Both the position numbers and the translations under genes were made by a program. From assembly GCF_029892065.1 (NCBI RefSeq), contig NZ_CP120373.1, forward strand, positions 2,425,001 through 2,489,000: a stretch of DNA of 64,000 nucleotides, in the 5' to 3' direction. Of the stretch, positions 50,281-59,949 are shown piece by piece. A model generated the notes under the pieces. It did no database searches, had not been told where the DNA came from, and worked only from the letters and a program-made list of their open reading frames with translations. Within the stretch, counting starts at the first letter, position 1. The number at the start of each line of letters is the position of its first letter. The stretch is from Sinorhizobium garamanticum. Lineage in GTDB: Bacteria > Pseudomonadota > Alphaproteobacteria > Rhizobiales > Rhizobiaceae.

Positions 50281-51429
50281 ATGAACACCGCCGCATCCGC
50301 CGCCGTACGGCAATATTTCAGTTCCATCCGTTCCGCGCTGGCGGGGCTTGAACTGTTTCTCGGCGACCGCAACTCACCGCTTTACCAGAACACGGTGGTC
50401 GGGGAGATCATCGTTTCCTATCTCGCCCGCCTGAAGGCGTCGATCGCCTGCTGGGAAAACCGCATCGGCTTCGTCGAGCGGTTCCGGATCTCGCGCGCCG
50501 AAAGCGGCTTCCCGGTGTTCCAGAACGTGCTCGAATTGGAAAACGACCGGCAGAGTGCGGAAGAGCGTCTGGCGAACATTCCGCCTGCCGATGCGCTCCG
50601 CGAAGAGATGGCCGACTTCATCCTCAGGCAGAAGTCCTTTCCCGAGGCGCTGCAAGCCCGAATGGCGGAAAGGCTCTATCTCGAGCAGATCGGCAAGGGC
50701 GACATCTTTTCGCCCTTCATCCTGCCGGAGACGATCCGGGTCGCCGTCAACCCGAAGACGATGCGGCCCTATTACGTCGTCTCCTGGGGCGCCTTCGATG
50801 GAACTCAGACGCTCCCCATGGTCTACATGGCGACGATCGAGGATTCTTCGGAAAACATCGTCGAAATGCTGGTCACCCGTGACGGCAAGCTCAATCCGGA
50901 CATCGAGATTCCGCTTCCGGTCGGCGGTCTGCTCAATCCTGACCTTGCGAGCCGCTTCGATGACTTCGCCTCGAAGAACAGCGCCTATTCGCTGACGCCG
51001 GTGACGATCGCCACCAATCTCGACAAGGATTTCCCGGAGCTTCACCCGAAACAGCTTCGGCGCATCGTACTCGGCCCGTTCTATTCGGCCGGGATTACAG
51101 AGAACAACGCCAGGATCAACGATATTCTCTCGAAGGTGCGGAAGGCCGAAAATGCCTGGCTTTTGACCTGGACGGTGCAGGAGGTCTTCTCCAAGGCCGA
51201 ACGTCCTGCGGAGCGCGGCTTCTGGTCCTCGACGCCGGCGCAGGAGGAATTCCACATAGACACTGACAACCTGGAGGCTGCCCGGATGGGCGTCAGCTGC
51301 TACGAAAAGCATGCGCTCGTGCCGCACGACGCCTATCAGGCGCTTTACGCCGAAGGCGAGGCGGGCGAGGTCTTCGGGGACTACAAGGTGCACGTGATTT
51401 CCGGCAACCAGGTGGTGAGCGAGGTTTGA
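50281..51429 (+). CDS. Unknown protein, second gene of the AAA operon
   Basis: A 382-residue soluble protein of no recognised family. The N-terminal third is helical (AAVRQYFSSIRSALAGLELF, RLKASIACWENRIGFVERF), and the remainder is mixed with PYYVVSWGAFDGTQTLPMVY, IPLPVGGLLNPDLASRFDDF and LRRIVLGPFYSAGITENNAR. The stop is two bases before the ATG of the ATPase gene, and the ATPase's GAGG site lies inside its last codons, so the two are probably translationally coupled. RefSeq may list it as a DUF (DUF6384 from memory, unverified). Confidence 0.75.
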   Translation: MNTAASAAVRQYFSSIRSALAGLELFLGDRNSPLYQNTVVGEIIVSYLARLKASIACWENRIGFVERFRISRAESGFPVFQNVLELENDRQSAEERLANIPPADALREEMADFILRQKSFPEALQARMAERLYLEQIGKGDIFSPFILPETIRVAVNPKTMRPYYVVSWGAFDGTQTLPMVYMATIEDSSENIVEMLVTRDGKLNPDIEIPLPVGGLLNPDLASRFDDFASKNSAYSLTPVTIATNLDKDFPELHPKQLRRIVLGPFYSAGITENNARINDILSKVRKAENAWLLTWTVQEVFSKAERPAERGFWSSTPAQEEFHIDTDNLEAARMGVSCYEKHALVPHDAYQALYAEGEAGEVFGDYKVHVISGNQVVSEV

Positions 51430-51431
51430 CG

Positions 51432-53348
51432 ATGACGCTGAATACCGGCCTGACGACGCTGCACGAGGACGACATCGCCAAGCATCAGGCGACGGCCCAG
51501 AGCCTTGTCACCAAGCTTGTCATCCTTGAACGGGATGACGCATCAGGGGGGACGCCGCTCGCCGGCACTGGCCGCCGCTTCGTCTCGACCGTTTCGACCG
51601 CCGGCCAGCGCCGCACCCGAGAGGTTGAGCTTCAGCGCACGATCCAGTCGGTGCGCGGCGCCGATCCGCTCCTGTCGCCGGCCCAGCATGCCGTCCTTTA
51701 CCGGACGCGCCGCGGCATTCAGGTGGCGCTTGCCGTCGCCGACGTCTTCGCGCGACAGACGAATCTCGAGCAATTGCAGGCGCGCAACGCCTCCTCGCCG
51801 CTCGGCGGCGAAGAGGCGGGCCAATTCAAGGCACTGCTTTCGGCCGCCGCCTATGTTGCCGCATTTACGCTCGCGGCCTATTTGGGTGCGACCCTGCAGA
51901 GCGAAGGCGAACCGGTCGACGATGCGGCAGAGCCGGACTTTCTCTTCGACACGCCCCAGGATGCGCTGAAGAGCATGGTCGCGGCGCTCGACCGCAGCAT
52001 TGCCGGTGCGCCGGACGATCTTTCCTTGACGGCGCGCACGCGCGCCTTTTCACGTGTCGCGATCGAAGGACTGATCGCCCGCAAGGCGCGGTTCACCGGC
52101 CTTCAGAGCTTCGAAAACGTCCATATCCGGCTCGACCAGGACGATTTCACCCTGAACGGTTTCGATATTGCACCGGGGCAGAAGCGCAAGCCGCTGGTGA
52201 TGACGTTCAAGAAACCCGAGGAAATCATCGGCAACCACATTGCGAAGTACCAGGCACTGAAGCTTGCCAAGATGCTGATGGCCTATGACTTCGACCGGCA
52301 GATGAATCCCTTCGTCGAACTTGGCGGCTTTCTCTTCACCTTTTTCGGCGACGGCATGCCCGGCACCGGCAAGACCATTCTCATCCAGATGCTCGCCGGG
52401 ATGCTCCACGATTACTGCGGCGTCGCCGGCTACGCTTTCCATTATGAGAATTTCGGCGTCGACCAGATTTCCTCCTATCAGGGAAAGTCTGGGCAGAACT
52501 GCAAGGAATTCGTCAACAACGTCATCAATCCTCGGGCGATCGGCTTCGGCACGATCGATGATGTCGATCAGGTGGCGGCCAGGCGTTCCGACGACCGTGC
52601 TTCGGCCGGTCAGCACGAGGTGACGGCGGTGCTGATGGAAAGCTTTGCCGGTGCCTCCACCGTGGTGCGCGGCAACTGCACCTTCGGCATGTTCTCGAAC
52701 TACCCGGAGAACGTCGATGACGCGTTGCGTCAGCGTGCGGGCGCGCGCTGGCTCGTCGATGGGCCGCAGACGGAAGGCGACTACATCGACATATTCGCGC
52801 TGCTTGTCGGCAAGAACCACAAGATCCCGCTTGGTGAGCACGATCTCTATGCCGGCCAGGAGATCAAGCGCGCGGTCTCGCAGTCCTATGCAGCCCATGC
52901 ACGGCCGCAGGAGGAGGGCCTCGCCGCCGTTTGGGAGCGCTACGAGAAAGAGAAGGGCAAGATTGCCACGCTCGCCGACGTCGGCGCCTATCTGCACATG
53001 ATCAAGGAAGCCGAGCCGCGCTTCACCGGCCGGGCGATCAGGAACATCACCGACGCGATCAAGATGCGGGCGATGGACGTCGAGCTTCCCGACGACTGGT
53101 TCAAGGATGCCGGCGCCTTCATGCACAAGTCCTACGATGAGAAGAAGGCGATGATCGAGGAGTTGCGCGGTCCGATCACGATCGAAATGGTGCTGCAGGA
53201 AATCAACCGCTACGCCGACAGCGAGTTCCGCTACACCGACAAGTCGGACGATGCCGCTATTGGCGACATCATTCGGCGTGAGCGCCAGCGCGAAAAGGCG
53301 ATCCGCGAAATCGAGGCGATGAAGAGGGAGGGCAGGTGGCAGGCATGA
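51432..53348 (+). CDS. Classic-type AAA ATPase, third gene of the operon
   Basis: A 638-residue ATPase. Residues 1-290 form a unique N-terminal domain, with a hydrophobic segment LLSAAAYVAAFTLAAYLGAT around 137-156 that might be membrane-associated. The AAA core has Walker A GMPGTGKT (308-315), a pore-loop-like SYQGKSGQNCKEF, a Walker B form TIDDVDQ (374-380, DDVD instead of the usual DE), sensor-1-like FGMFSNYPENVDDALRQRAG (candidate Arg finger) and a C-terminal helical lid. Such enzymes remodel proteins. The start is ATG 51432, two bases after the previous stop. A TTG at 51426 is the alternative. Confidence 0.85.
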   Translation: MTLNTGLTTLHEDDIAKHQATAQSLVTKLVILERDDASGGTPLAGTGRRFVSTVSTAGQRRTREVELQRTIQSVRGADPLLSPAQHAVLYRTRRGIQVALAVADVFARQTNLEQLQARNASSPLGGEEAGQFKALLSAAAYVAAFTLAAYLGATLQSEGEPVDDAAEPDFLFDTPQDALKSMVAALDRSIAGAPDDLSLTARTRAFSRVAIEGLIARKARFTGLQSFENVHIRLDQDDFTLNGFDIAPGQKRKPLVMTFKKPEEIIGNHIAKYQALKLAKMLMAYDFDRQMNPFVELGGFLFTFFGDGMPGTGKTILIQMLAGMLHDYCGVAGYAFHYENFGVDQISSYQGKSGQNCKEFVNNVINPRAIGFGTIDDVDQVAARRSDDRASAGQHEVTAVLMESFAGASTVVRGNCTFGMFSNYPENVDDALRQRAGARWLVDGPQTEGDYIDIFALLVGKNHKIPLGEHDLYAGQEIKRAVSQSYAAHARPQEEGLAAVWERYEKEKGKIATLADVGAYLHMIKEAEPRFTGRAIRNITDAIKMRAMDVELPDDWFKDAGAFMHKSYDEKKAMIEELRGPITIEMVLQEINRYADSEFRYTDKSDDAAIGDIIRRERQREKAIREIEAMKREGRWQA

Positions 53349-53401
53349 GCGATGAGGATCAGGAGCGCTCAATTGCCATGGCGAGGAGCATTTCCGCATG
53401 A
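53345..53401 (+). CDS. 18-codon ORF bridging the AAA gene and the next gene
   Basis: It reads MSDEDQERSIAMARSISA. Its ATG overlaps the AAA gene stop (ATGA) and its own TGA overlaps the ATG of the following gene (ATGA again). AGGTGG precedes its start, and GAGGAG for the next gene lies within it. The geometry is that of translational coupling: either a real micropeptide or a leader that carries ribosomes across the 49-base gap. Too short for any homology judgement. Confidence 0.4.
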   Translation: MSDEDQERSIAMARSISA

Positions 53402-54687
53402 AACGCCTCCTCGAAGCCGAGCTGATCTATGGTCGGCTGCTCGACATATCCGAGCCTCATCTTATCGCCCGCTACAACAAGGCGCTGGAGGGCTTGGGCC
53501 TGAAACCAACGGCGCTCGATCACTTCAGCATTGACATGACCGGTTTCTCGCCGGAGATCGCCGACGAACTTGGGGATCGCGATTATCTCGACCCGAATCG
53601 CGTCAATCGGCGCTTCATTATCCTAACGCCGGCTCAGGCGGACCTTCCCGTTGTCCATACGAGTTTCTCCAACACCGCGGCGCTGATGCATGAGTTCTTC
53701 AACGCCAACAGCCGCGCGATCAACGCGGTAACCATCAAGGATGCGCTCTACGGCGAGATCGAGGACTCGGTTTCGGTGGTCGAGGACATCGACGACCTCC
53801 TGTCGATCAATGAAGTTCGTTTCCGGGTCCTTTCCGCGGAAGACATGCTCGGCAAGGCAACCGAGCTCAGGGAACTGGTGGACCGGCTGAAGAAGGTACC
53901 GACCGCCTGGGCCGATGACGCCATGCTGAACCGGATGGTCGAGCTGGCAAAAATGACGGGCGACATCCGGCAGAACGTCCTCGTGCCAAATGAACTCGTT
54001 TTCCGCCACGAGGCCTTCTGGGCCAATCATTTCGGCGGCGTCTATGTCTTCCTCGACGAGAAGACGACGACGGTGATCTGCGATCCTTCGGTACCCGGTT
54101 TCAGGCGGTCGCGGCCATGGCAGGTGAGCTACATTGCCATCAACGATCATGCCCGCATCTACGAGTTTCTCGCCCGGACCAACCGGCTGCAACTGCCGCA
54201 GGCCTCCTGGGTGCAGGAATCCGGGCTGTTTCAGCACCGGGCGGATATGATCATTCGCGGGCTGATCAACGATACCGATCCGACGGCCGATCTCATGAAT
54301 GCTGATCGGATCTGGCTGCAGACCTGGATCCACCGTAACGCGGCGCTTGTGTCGCGCGATGGAACCTACCCCTTCCTTCAGGAAATGGCCCGGACGATTG
54401 CCGCAACGGGCACGATCACCATGGCGGAGGTCCCGCCGGAACATCGCTTTCTGCTGGTGCGCGCCGCGCCGATGCATACCGATCAATGGCTGGTGAATCG
54501 CCTCATCTCACAGCTCGTTCCCCGAGATTTCGTCTCCCGCTTCGTGTTCGACAAGCAGGGATTCTATGACGCTTACGAGCGCTACAGCGAAAAGTTCCGG
54601 GAATATGTTGTGGCGACATTGACCAGTACGTATCTCAAGGACAAGGCCGCCTTCCGGCACAAGCTCTACGGCCTCAAAGAGGAATAG
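53398..54687 (+). CDS. Unknown protein, fourth long gene of the AAA operon
   Basis: A 429-residue soluble protein of no recognised family (DUF6638 from memory, unverified). Features: KRLLEAELIYGRLLDISEPH at the start, FFNANSRAINAVTIKDALYG, an acidic segment EDSVSVVEDIDDLLSINEVR, FRHEAFWANHFGGVYVFLDE, QVSYIAINDHARIYEFLART and a C-terminal KFREYVVATLTSTYLKDKA. It has no membrane segment. The start is ATG 53398, coupled to the 18-codon ORF. Three bases separate its stop from the next gene. Confidence 0.75.
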   Translation: MKRLLEAELIYGRLLDISEPHLIARYNKALEGLGLKPTALDHFSIDMTGFSPEIADELGDRDYLDPNRVNRRFIILTPAQADLPVVHTSFSNTAALMHEFFNANSRAINAVTIKDALYGEIEDSVSVVEDIDDLLSINEVRFRVLSAEDMLGKATELRELVDRLKKVPTAWADDAMLNRMVELAKMTGDIRQNVLVPNELVFRHEAFWANHFGGVYVFLDEKTTTVICDPSVPGFRRSRPWQVSYIAINDHARIYEFLARTNRLQLPQASWVQESGLFQHRADMIIRGLINDTDPTADLMNADRIWLQTWIHRNAALVSRDGTYPFLQEMARTIAATGTITMAEVPPEHRFLLVRAAPMHTDQWLVNRLISQLVPRDFVSRFVFDKQGFYDAYERYSEKFREYVVATLTSTYLKDKAAFRHKLYGLKEE

Positions 54688-54690
54688 GAC

Positions 54691-55917
54691 ATGTTCGATC
54701 CGATCGTTGCGTTCTTCCAGCGGGTTTTCACGGCGATCGGCCGTGGCATCGGCCTTGCTGTTGCCTGGCTCCTCTGGCCTTTCGTGGCAATGGGCAACTG
54801 GTACCGGCAGCGAAGCTGGATCATCAAGGGACCGATCGGCCTTATCCTGCTCGGTCTGATCCTGTTCTACGGCTATTTCGTCTGGCAGACGCAGGCATGG
54901 ACCAATTTCAATCCTGACTATGTCGATCGCTACAAGCTTGCCGAGCGCAAGGTGCCGGCAGGGTCGCCGGTAAGAGGTCCCGGCGCAACGACGCCGGGGC
55001 AGCCAAATGCAGGGGCCGCCGCCGACCGGGCGGCAGCGGCCGATCCATCGGGCGGGGCCAACACGACCGAGGCGCTCGCCGTGGCGCAGCTGCCGGCGGG
55101 AACGGTTTGCCAAACCTCGGCGATCGTCGACGTCGCGGCCGATCTCATCGACTTCAACGTCAACCAGAATGCCTGGATATCTTCGATGCTGCACTACAAG
55201 CTCGGCCTCTTCGGGCTCGACTGGGACGACACGCCCTGGCTCGACAACAAGGCGTCGTTCCAGCGCGGCATCAACCAGGCGATACGCCGAACGTCGGTGG
55301 AGCTCGTGGATTCGCTCGGACGCGTCCGCGGCACGTCGGGCATCAACAACGACCTGCAAAGCGCGCGCGGCAACATCCAGTTCGACGAGGAGACCTGGTA
55401 TTTCGGCATCAACCCGTTCGGACCCAAGACACCGACGCCGAGCTTCTATCGGGCGGCGATGCGCGATTTCAGGAAGTTCAATCTCTCGCTCGGCAAGTGC
55501 GAGGCGATCTTCGACGGTCGGTCCGACAACATGGTCGAGTTCCTCGACCGCATCGCCAACGACCTCGGCAACACCTCGGCGATCATCCGCGAACGCTCCG
55601 AATTCCACAATGGCGGCTGGTTCGACACGCGCGCGGACGACCGCTTCTGGTTCGCCTTCGGCCAGCTCTATGGCTACTACGGCATTCTTTCAGCCGCCGG
55701 TGCCGACTTCGAGAATGTCGTCGCCCAGCGCGGCCTGACGCCGATCTGGACGGAGACGATCCGGCAGCTGCGCTCCGCCTTGAACATCCAGCCGCTTATC
55801 ATCTCGAACGGCCGCGAGGATGGCTGGATCATGCCGACGCATCTGGCAACGATGGGCTTCTACATCCTTCGTGTGCGGTCCAACCTGGTGGAAATGCGCG
55901 ATATCCTTGCCCGATGA
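54691..55917 (+). CDS. DUF2333-like membrane-anchored protein, last gene of the AAA operon
   Basis: A 408-residue protein. The N-terminus has a hydrophobic helix ([18 protein letters not shown], about 18-36) and a stronger one ([19 protein letters not shown], about 47-65). After a short Pro/Gly/Ala-rich linker comes a large domain, presumably periplasmic, with [59 protein letters not shown] and [20 protein letters not shown]. These are DUF2333-like. The function is unknown. The start is ATG 54691 directly after GAGGAATAGGAC. Confidence 0.8.
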   Translation: MFDPIVAFFQRVFTAIGRGIGLAVAWLLWPFVAMGNWYRQRSWIIKGPIGLILLGLILFYGYFVWQTQAWTNFNPDYVDRYKLAERKVPAGSPVRGPGATTPGQPNAGAAADRAAAADPSGGANTTEALAVAQLPAGTVCQTSAIVDVAADLIDFNVNQNAWISSMLHYKLGLFGLDWDDTPWLDNKASFQRGINQAIRRTSVELVDSLGRVRGTSGINNDLQSARGNIQFDEETWYFGINPFGPKTPTPSFYRAAMRDFRKFNLSLGKCEAIFDGRSDNMVEFLDRIANDLGNTSAIIRERSEFHNGGWFDTRADDRFWFAFGQLYGYYGILSAAGADFENVVAQRGLTPIWTETIRQLRSALNIQPLIISNGREDGWIMPTHLATMGFYILRVRSNLVEMRDILAR

Positions 55918-56008
55918 TGCGCGGCGTGTAAGCGTAAGCGCAAAGAAACAAAGCGCGCCCATTTTCGCGGACGAGGCGGATTGGGCGTGCCACAAAGGGG
56001 GAGCAGCC

Positions 56009-57688
56009 ATGCCGGAGGTCAAATCCGATATCGAGATCGCGCGCGCCGCAAAGAAAAAGCCGATCCAGGAGATCGGCGAAAAGCTAGGCATTCCGTCGGA
56101 GCACCTGCTGCCCTACGGCCACGACAAGGCCAAGGTCAGCGCTGAATTCATCGCCGCGCAGCGGAACAACGGAAACGGCCGGCTCATCCTGGTGACGGCG
56201 ATCAATCCGACGCCCGCCGGCGAAGGTAAGACGACGACCACCGTCGGCCTCGGCGACGGCCTCAATCGCATCGGCAAGAAGACGATCGTCTGTATCCGGG
56301 AGGCATCGCTCGGCCCCTGCTTCGGCAGCAAAGGCGGTGCGGCCGGCGGCGGTTACGCCCAGGTCGTGCCGATGGAGGACATCAACCTTCACTTCACTGG
56401 TGATTTCCACGCCGTCACGGCGGCGCACAACCTGCTTGCGGCACTGATCGACAATCACATCTATTGGGGCAACGAGCAGTCGATCGACATTCGCCGCATC
56501 GCCTGGCGTCGGGTAATGGACATGAACGACCGGGCACTGCGCCAGATCGTCGGCTCGCTCGGCGGCGTCGCCAACGGCTACCCGCGCGAGACCGGCTTCG
56601 ACATCACCGTCGCCTCGGAAGTCATGGCGATCCTCTGCCTCGCGATGGACATCAAGGATCTCGAAAAGCGGCTCGGCAACATCATCATCGGCTACAGGCG
56701 CGACAAGAGCCCGGTCTATGCCCGCGACATCAAGGCGGACGGGGCGATGGCGGTGCTGCTCAAGGACGCGATGCAGCCGAATCTTGTGCAGACGCTCGAG
56801 AACAACCCGGCCTTCGTCCATGGCGGCCCCTTTGCCAATATTGCCCATGGCTGCAATTCGGTGGTCGCCACGGCAACTGCCCTGAAGCTCGCCGATTACG
56901 TCGTTACCGAGGCCGGCTTCGGTGCCGATCTCGGAGCTGAAAAATTCTTCGACATCAAGTGCCGCAAGGCCGGCCTGAAGCCGGACGCCGCGGTCGTCGT
57001 CGCGACCGTGCGGGCGGTCAAGATGAATGGCGGCGTGAAGAAAGACGACCTGGGCCGGGAGAATATCGAAGCGCTCAAGAAAGGCTGCGCCAATCTCGGG
57101 CGGCACGTGCAGAACGTCAAGAAATTCGGCGTTCCCGTGCTCGTTGCGATCAACCACTTTACCTCCGACACCGAGGCCGAGATCCAGGCGATCAAGGACT
57201 ATGTCAGGACGCTTGGTTCAGAAGCCGTTCTTTGCAAGCATTGGGCCGAGGGTTCGGCAGGGATCGAGGAACTTGCGCACAAGGTCGTGGACCTCGCGAA
57301 TGCGGGCCACTCGCAGTTCTCGCCGCTTTATCCGGACGACATGCCGCTCTTCCAGAAGATCGAGACGATCGCCAAGGACATCTATCACGCGAGCGAGGTG
57401 ATTGCCGACAAGCTGGTGCGCGAACAGCTCCGGACCTGGGAGGAGCAGGGTTACGGCCACCTTCCGATCTGCATGGCCAAGACGCAATATTCCTTCTCGA
57501 CGGACCCGAACCTACGCGGCGCGCCGAGCGGCCACACCGTGCCGATCCGCGAGGTGCGGCTTGCGGCCGGCGCTGGCTTCATCGTCGTCATCACCGGCGA
57601 AATCATGACGATGCCGGGCCTGCCGAAAGCGCCGTCCTCGGAGAGGATACGGCTCAATGAGGAGGGGCTGATCGAGGGGTTGTTCTGA
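56009..57688 (+). CDS. fhs: Formate-tetrahydrofolate ligase
   Basis: A 559-residue enzyme making 10-formyl-THF from formate, THF and ATP. The P-loop [13 protein letters not shown] (residues 66-78), [20 protein letters not shown], the [20 protein letters not shown] signature with [10 protein letters not shown], and [20 protein letters not shown] are all conserved. Length matches the family. It may use formate released by oxidative demethylation or by glyoxylate-linked C1 metabolism. The start is ATG 56009 after GGGGGAGC. No other folate gene is adjacent. Confidence 0.96.
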   Translation: MPEVKSDIEIARAAKKKPIQEIGEKLGIPSEHLLPYGHDKAKVSAEFIAAQRNNGNGRLILVTAINPTPAGEGKTTTTVGLGDGLNRIGKKTIVCIREASLGPCFGSKGGAAGGGYAQVVPMEDINLHFTGDFHAVTAAHNLLAALIDNHIYWGNEQSIDIRRIAWRRVMDMNDRALRQIVGSLGGVANGYPRETGFDITVASEVMAILCLAMDIKDLEKRLGNIIIGYRRDKSPVYARDIKADGAMAVLLKDAMQPNLVQTLENNPAFVHGGPFANIAHGCNSVVATATALKLADYVVTEAGFGADLGAEKFFDIKCRKAGLKPDAAVVVATVRAVKMNGGVKKDDLGRENIEALKKGCANLGRHVQNVKKFGVPVLVAINHFTSDTEAEIQAIKDYVRTLGSEAVLCKHWAEGSAGIEELAHKVVDLANAGHSQFSPLYPDDMPLFQKIETIAKDIYHASEVIADKLVREQLRTWEEQGYGHLPICMAKTQYSFSTDPNLRGAPSGHTVPIREVRLAAGAGFIVVITGEIMTMPGLPKAPSSERIRLNEEGLIEGLF

Positions 57689-57732
57689 AGGTGGCGCAGC
57701 GGGCGTGACGTTTCGCCCACTGTGTACGCATC

Positions 57733-58242
57733 TCAGCCAAGACCGCCAATATAGTCGGCCTTGCCGATCGGCACGCCCTTGTGGCGGAGGATGTCGTAGG
57801 CGGTGGTGACGTGAAAGTAGAAGTTCGGCAGCACGAACTTCAAGAGGTAGTCCCCACCGCTGAAGGTGATCTTGAGGGTGGGGAAGCTCAGCGTCACTTC
57901 GCGGTTCTCGCTGCCTTCGAGATCGGCGGGTTGGACCGTTTCGAGGAATGCGACCGTCTTGGCGATCCGTTCGCGCAGTTCCGCGAAGCTCCGTTCCTCG
58001 TCCGGGAAGCGCGGCGCCTCGATCGTCGTCAACCGCGCGATGGCATTCTTGCTGGTGTCGCTCGCCCGCTGGACCTGTCCGGCGAGCGGCAGCATGTCCG
58101 GCGCGAGTCGTGCCTCAAAGAGCTCGGCGAGCGGCATGCCCTTCTCCGAAGCGAAGGTTTCGGCCTTGTCGAGCAGGCCACCGAGGGCGGAAAAGCCGCG
58201 GATGAAGGCGGGCACGGAAAGCTTGTGCATGGTTAGCGGCAT
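57733..58242 (-). CDS. DUF1993 family protein
   Basis: A 169-residue protein. MHKLSVPAFIRGFSALGGLL, RLAPDMLPLAGQVQRASDTS and FVLPNFYFHVTTAYDILRHK are the characteristic elements of the DUF1993 family, a DinB-like four-helix-bundle group found widely in Proteobacteria. The function is unknown. Its metal-binding residues cannot be assigned with certainty. The start is ATG 58242 (MPLTMHK). It is convergent with fhs. Confidence 0.85.
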   Translation of the reverse strand: MPLTMHKLSVPAFIRGFSALGGLLDKAETFASEKGMPLAELFEARLAPDMLPLAGQVQRASDTSKNAIARLTTIEAPRFPDEERSFAELRERIAKTVAFLETVQPADLEGSENREVTLSFPTLKITFSGGDYLLKFVLPNFYFHVTTAYDILRHKGVPIGKADYIGGLG

Positions 58243-58495
58243 GGATTGTTCCTCTGTCAGGTCGATGGCGGGCGAATGATGCGGCAGTTCTGCAGTCCAC
58301 GCCATAGATTGTTCTCGCCCACGGCGATTTCAATCGAGTTGCCGCTATCTTGCGCGTCGCGTGACGGTGCCGCATGCATGCCGAGGCGCGCAGGTATCGG
58401 CGTAACAGCTTGATTCACTGCACGACTTCGTCCTTAGTTTGCTGATAGCTTGCCGTAGCCGAGACTCCTTTGTTGGCGAGCAATACGAGAGCATC

Positions 58496-58969
58496 ATGAC
58501 GCCTTCGGAACTGCAGGCTTACCTTCACGCGCACATTCCGCTGTCGGCGGCCATGCAGGTCGAAGTGGTCAAGGCGGAGTGGGAGAACGTGCTCCTCCGC
58601 GCGCCGCTTGCACCGAATATCAATCACCGCGAAACGGTTTTCGGTGGCAGCGCCTCGGCGCTGTCGATCCTTGCCGCGTGGTCGCTCCTCCATCTCCGGC
58701 TCCGTCTCAGCGGCATCGCCACGCGCCTGGTGATCCAGAGCAACCGCATGGATTACCTGCAGCCGATCGCCGGCTCCTTCTCGGCGCGCTCAAGTCTTGA
58801 GGACGCCGATCAATGGCCCGCTTTCATGCGCCTCCTGGAACGGCGGGGCAGGGCGCGCCTTGTGGTGAGGGCCGATCTGCTTGCGGAAGAAGAGGTCGCC
58901 GGTTTCTTCTCCGGCGAGTTCGTTGCGCTTGGATCCGAAAAGGCGACAACGGGCATAGACGGCACGTGA
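58496..58969 (+). CDS. YiiD-type thioesterase-fold (hotdog) protein
   Basis: A 157-residue protein resembling the YiiD C-terminal putative thioesterase domain: ELQAYLHAHIPLSAAMQVEV, APNINHRETVFGGSASALSI with the hotdog helix entrance (HRETVFGGS), then LAAWSLLHLRLRLSG and a strand set with SNRMDYLQPIAGSFSA. It lacks the acetyltransferase domain fused in E. coli YiiD. It would hydrolyse an acyl-CoA or acyl carrier thioester; the substrate is unknown. The start is ATG 58496. Confidence 0.8.
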   Translation: MTPSELQAYLHAHIPLSAAMQVEVVKAEWENVLLRAPLAPNINHRETVFGGSASALSILAAWSLLHLRLRLSGIATRLVIQSNRMDYLQPIAGSFSARSSLEDADQWPAFMRLLERRGRARLVVRADLLAEEEVAGFFSGEFVALGSEKATTGIDGT

Positions 58970-58976
58970 CAACCGC

Positions 58977-59816
58977 CTATCGACAGTAGCGATAGCCGTT
59001 CTTGCGTTCGATGATGTCGAAATGCAGGTGCGTCTCATGGGCGGCGTCGCTGCCCGGATCGAGGACAGTCGTGAAATAGAGGCAGCCCGATGCCGTAACC
59101 GCGCGCTGAAACGCGCCTGTCAGTGTGCCATCCTCGTCGCGCGGCTGAATGGCGATGGTCCTGCCGTCGCCCAGCGTGAACGAGGCGATGTCGACAGCGT
59201 TGCCGTGGGCATGTTCCGAAATCTTGCCGGTCGTCCCGTTGTTGCGCCGGCGGCAGACATAAGTCGATGCGTGGTTCAGCGCCGTGATCCGTGTATCCGG
59301 TCCGAAGGCCGTGGCGGCGGCGGGGATTGCCGATTCCTTGGTCCAGCGGGCAAGCGCCAGTGCCGTTGCGCAACGCATCGTCCCCTCCGGTTTCAGCGCA
59401 ACACCCGGCAATATTGCCGTCACGCGAATCGGCTTGTCGATACCACAGCCCTTGCCGTCGTCGATGCGCTTGGTGTCAGTGAATGTGCCCCCGAGCGCCT
59501 TGAGGTCGGCAAGGCAGGATGCGTGCTCTTCGGCAGGCTCCTCTTTCACCGGCAGGAATACTGTCTCAATGCTGTCGTCCTTGGTTGTGTCCCCGGGGAT
59601 GCCCTCTTTCTGTTCTCCACCTGGCTGAGAACCCGTCTTGCCATTGGCGGGAACTTCGGCGCCCTTGGGCGGCACGGCAGGCTTCGGTTCCGGCGTTGGC
59701 GTTGCTTGCTCGCTGGGGATTGCGGGTTTCGGGACCGGCACCGGACCCTTCTTGGGAAGGCTTGCGCCTGAGAGAATCAAGACGGGCAACAGGATCATTC
59801 CGACGGTGTGGCGCAT
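58977..59816 (-). CDS. Extensin-like C-terminal domain protein, secreted
   Basis: A 279-residue exported protein. The N-terminus is a signal peptide or lipoprotein-like segment (HTVGMILLPVLILSGASLPK), followed by a Pro/Lys/Gly-rich linker to about residue 85. The C-terminal 175 residues are the extensin-like domain: EEHASCLADLKALGGTF, KGCGIDKPIRVTAI, MRCATALALARW, HASTYVCRRRNNGTTGKISE, HAHGNAVDIASFTL and DAAHETHLHFDIIERKNGYR. The His/Asp pattern (HAHGNAVD, HETHLHFD) resembles LAS-type D-Ala-D-Ala peptidases, so a cell-wall role is likely. The start is ATG 59816 after AAGGA. Confidence 0.85.
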   Translation of the reverse strand: MRHTVGMILLPVLILSGASLPKKGPVPVPKPAIPSEQATPTPEPKPAVPPKGAEVPANGKTGSQPGGEQKEGIPGDTTKDDSIETVFLPVKEEPAEEHASCLADLKALGGTFTDTKRIDDGKGCGIDKPIRVTAILPGVALKPEGTMRCATALALARWTKESAIPAAATAFGPDTRITALNHASTYVCRRRNNGTTGKISEHAHGNAVDIASFTLGDGRTIAIQPRDEDGTLTGAFQRAVTASGCLYFTTVLDPGSDAAHETHLHFDIIERKNGYRYCR

Positions 59817-59949
59817 GCAGGTCCTTCGCATCCGTTGGGGCCGAAGCCAGAACGCATGAGAGCAGATCCTCTTTCAAAATGTGCTCAAACTGAGGACAAG
59901 GGCAGCTGCGAGCGTGAATCCGGCCCAGACGATACCCCTAGATTTATAT

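Noticed and set aside
52050..53399. 449-codon frame opposite the AAA gene
   Set aside because: Shadow; the Walker A motif and coupling of the plus-strand gene are decisive.
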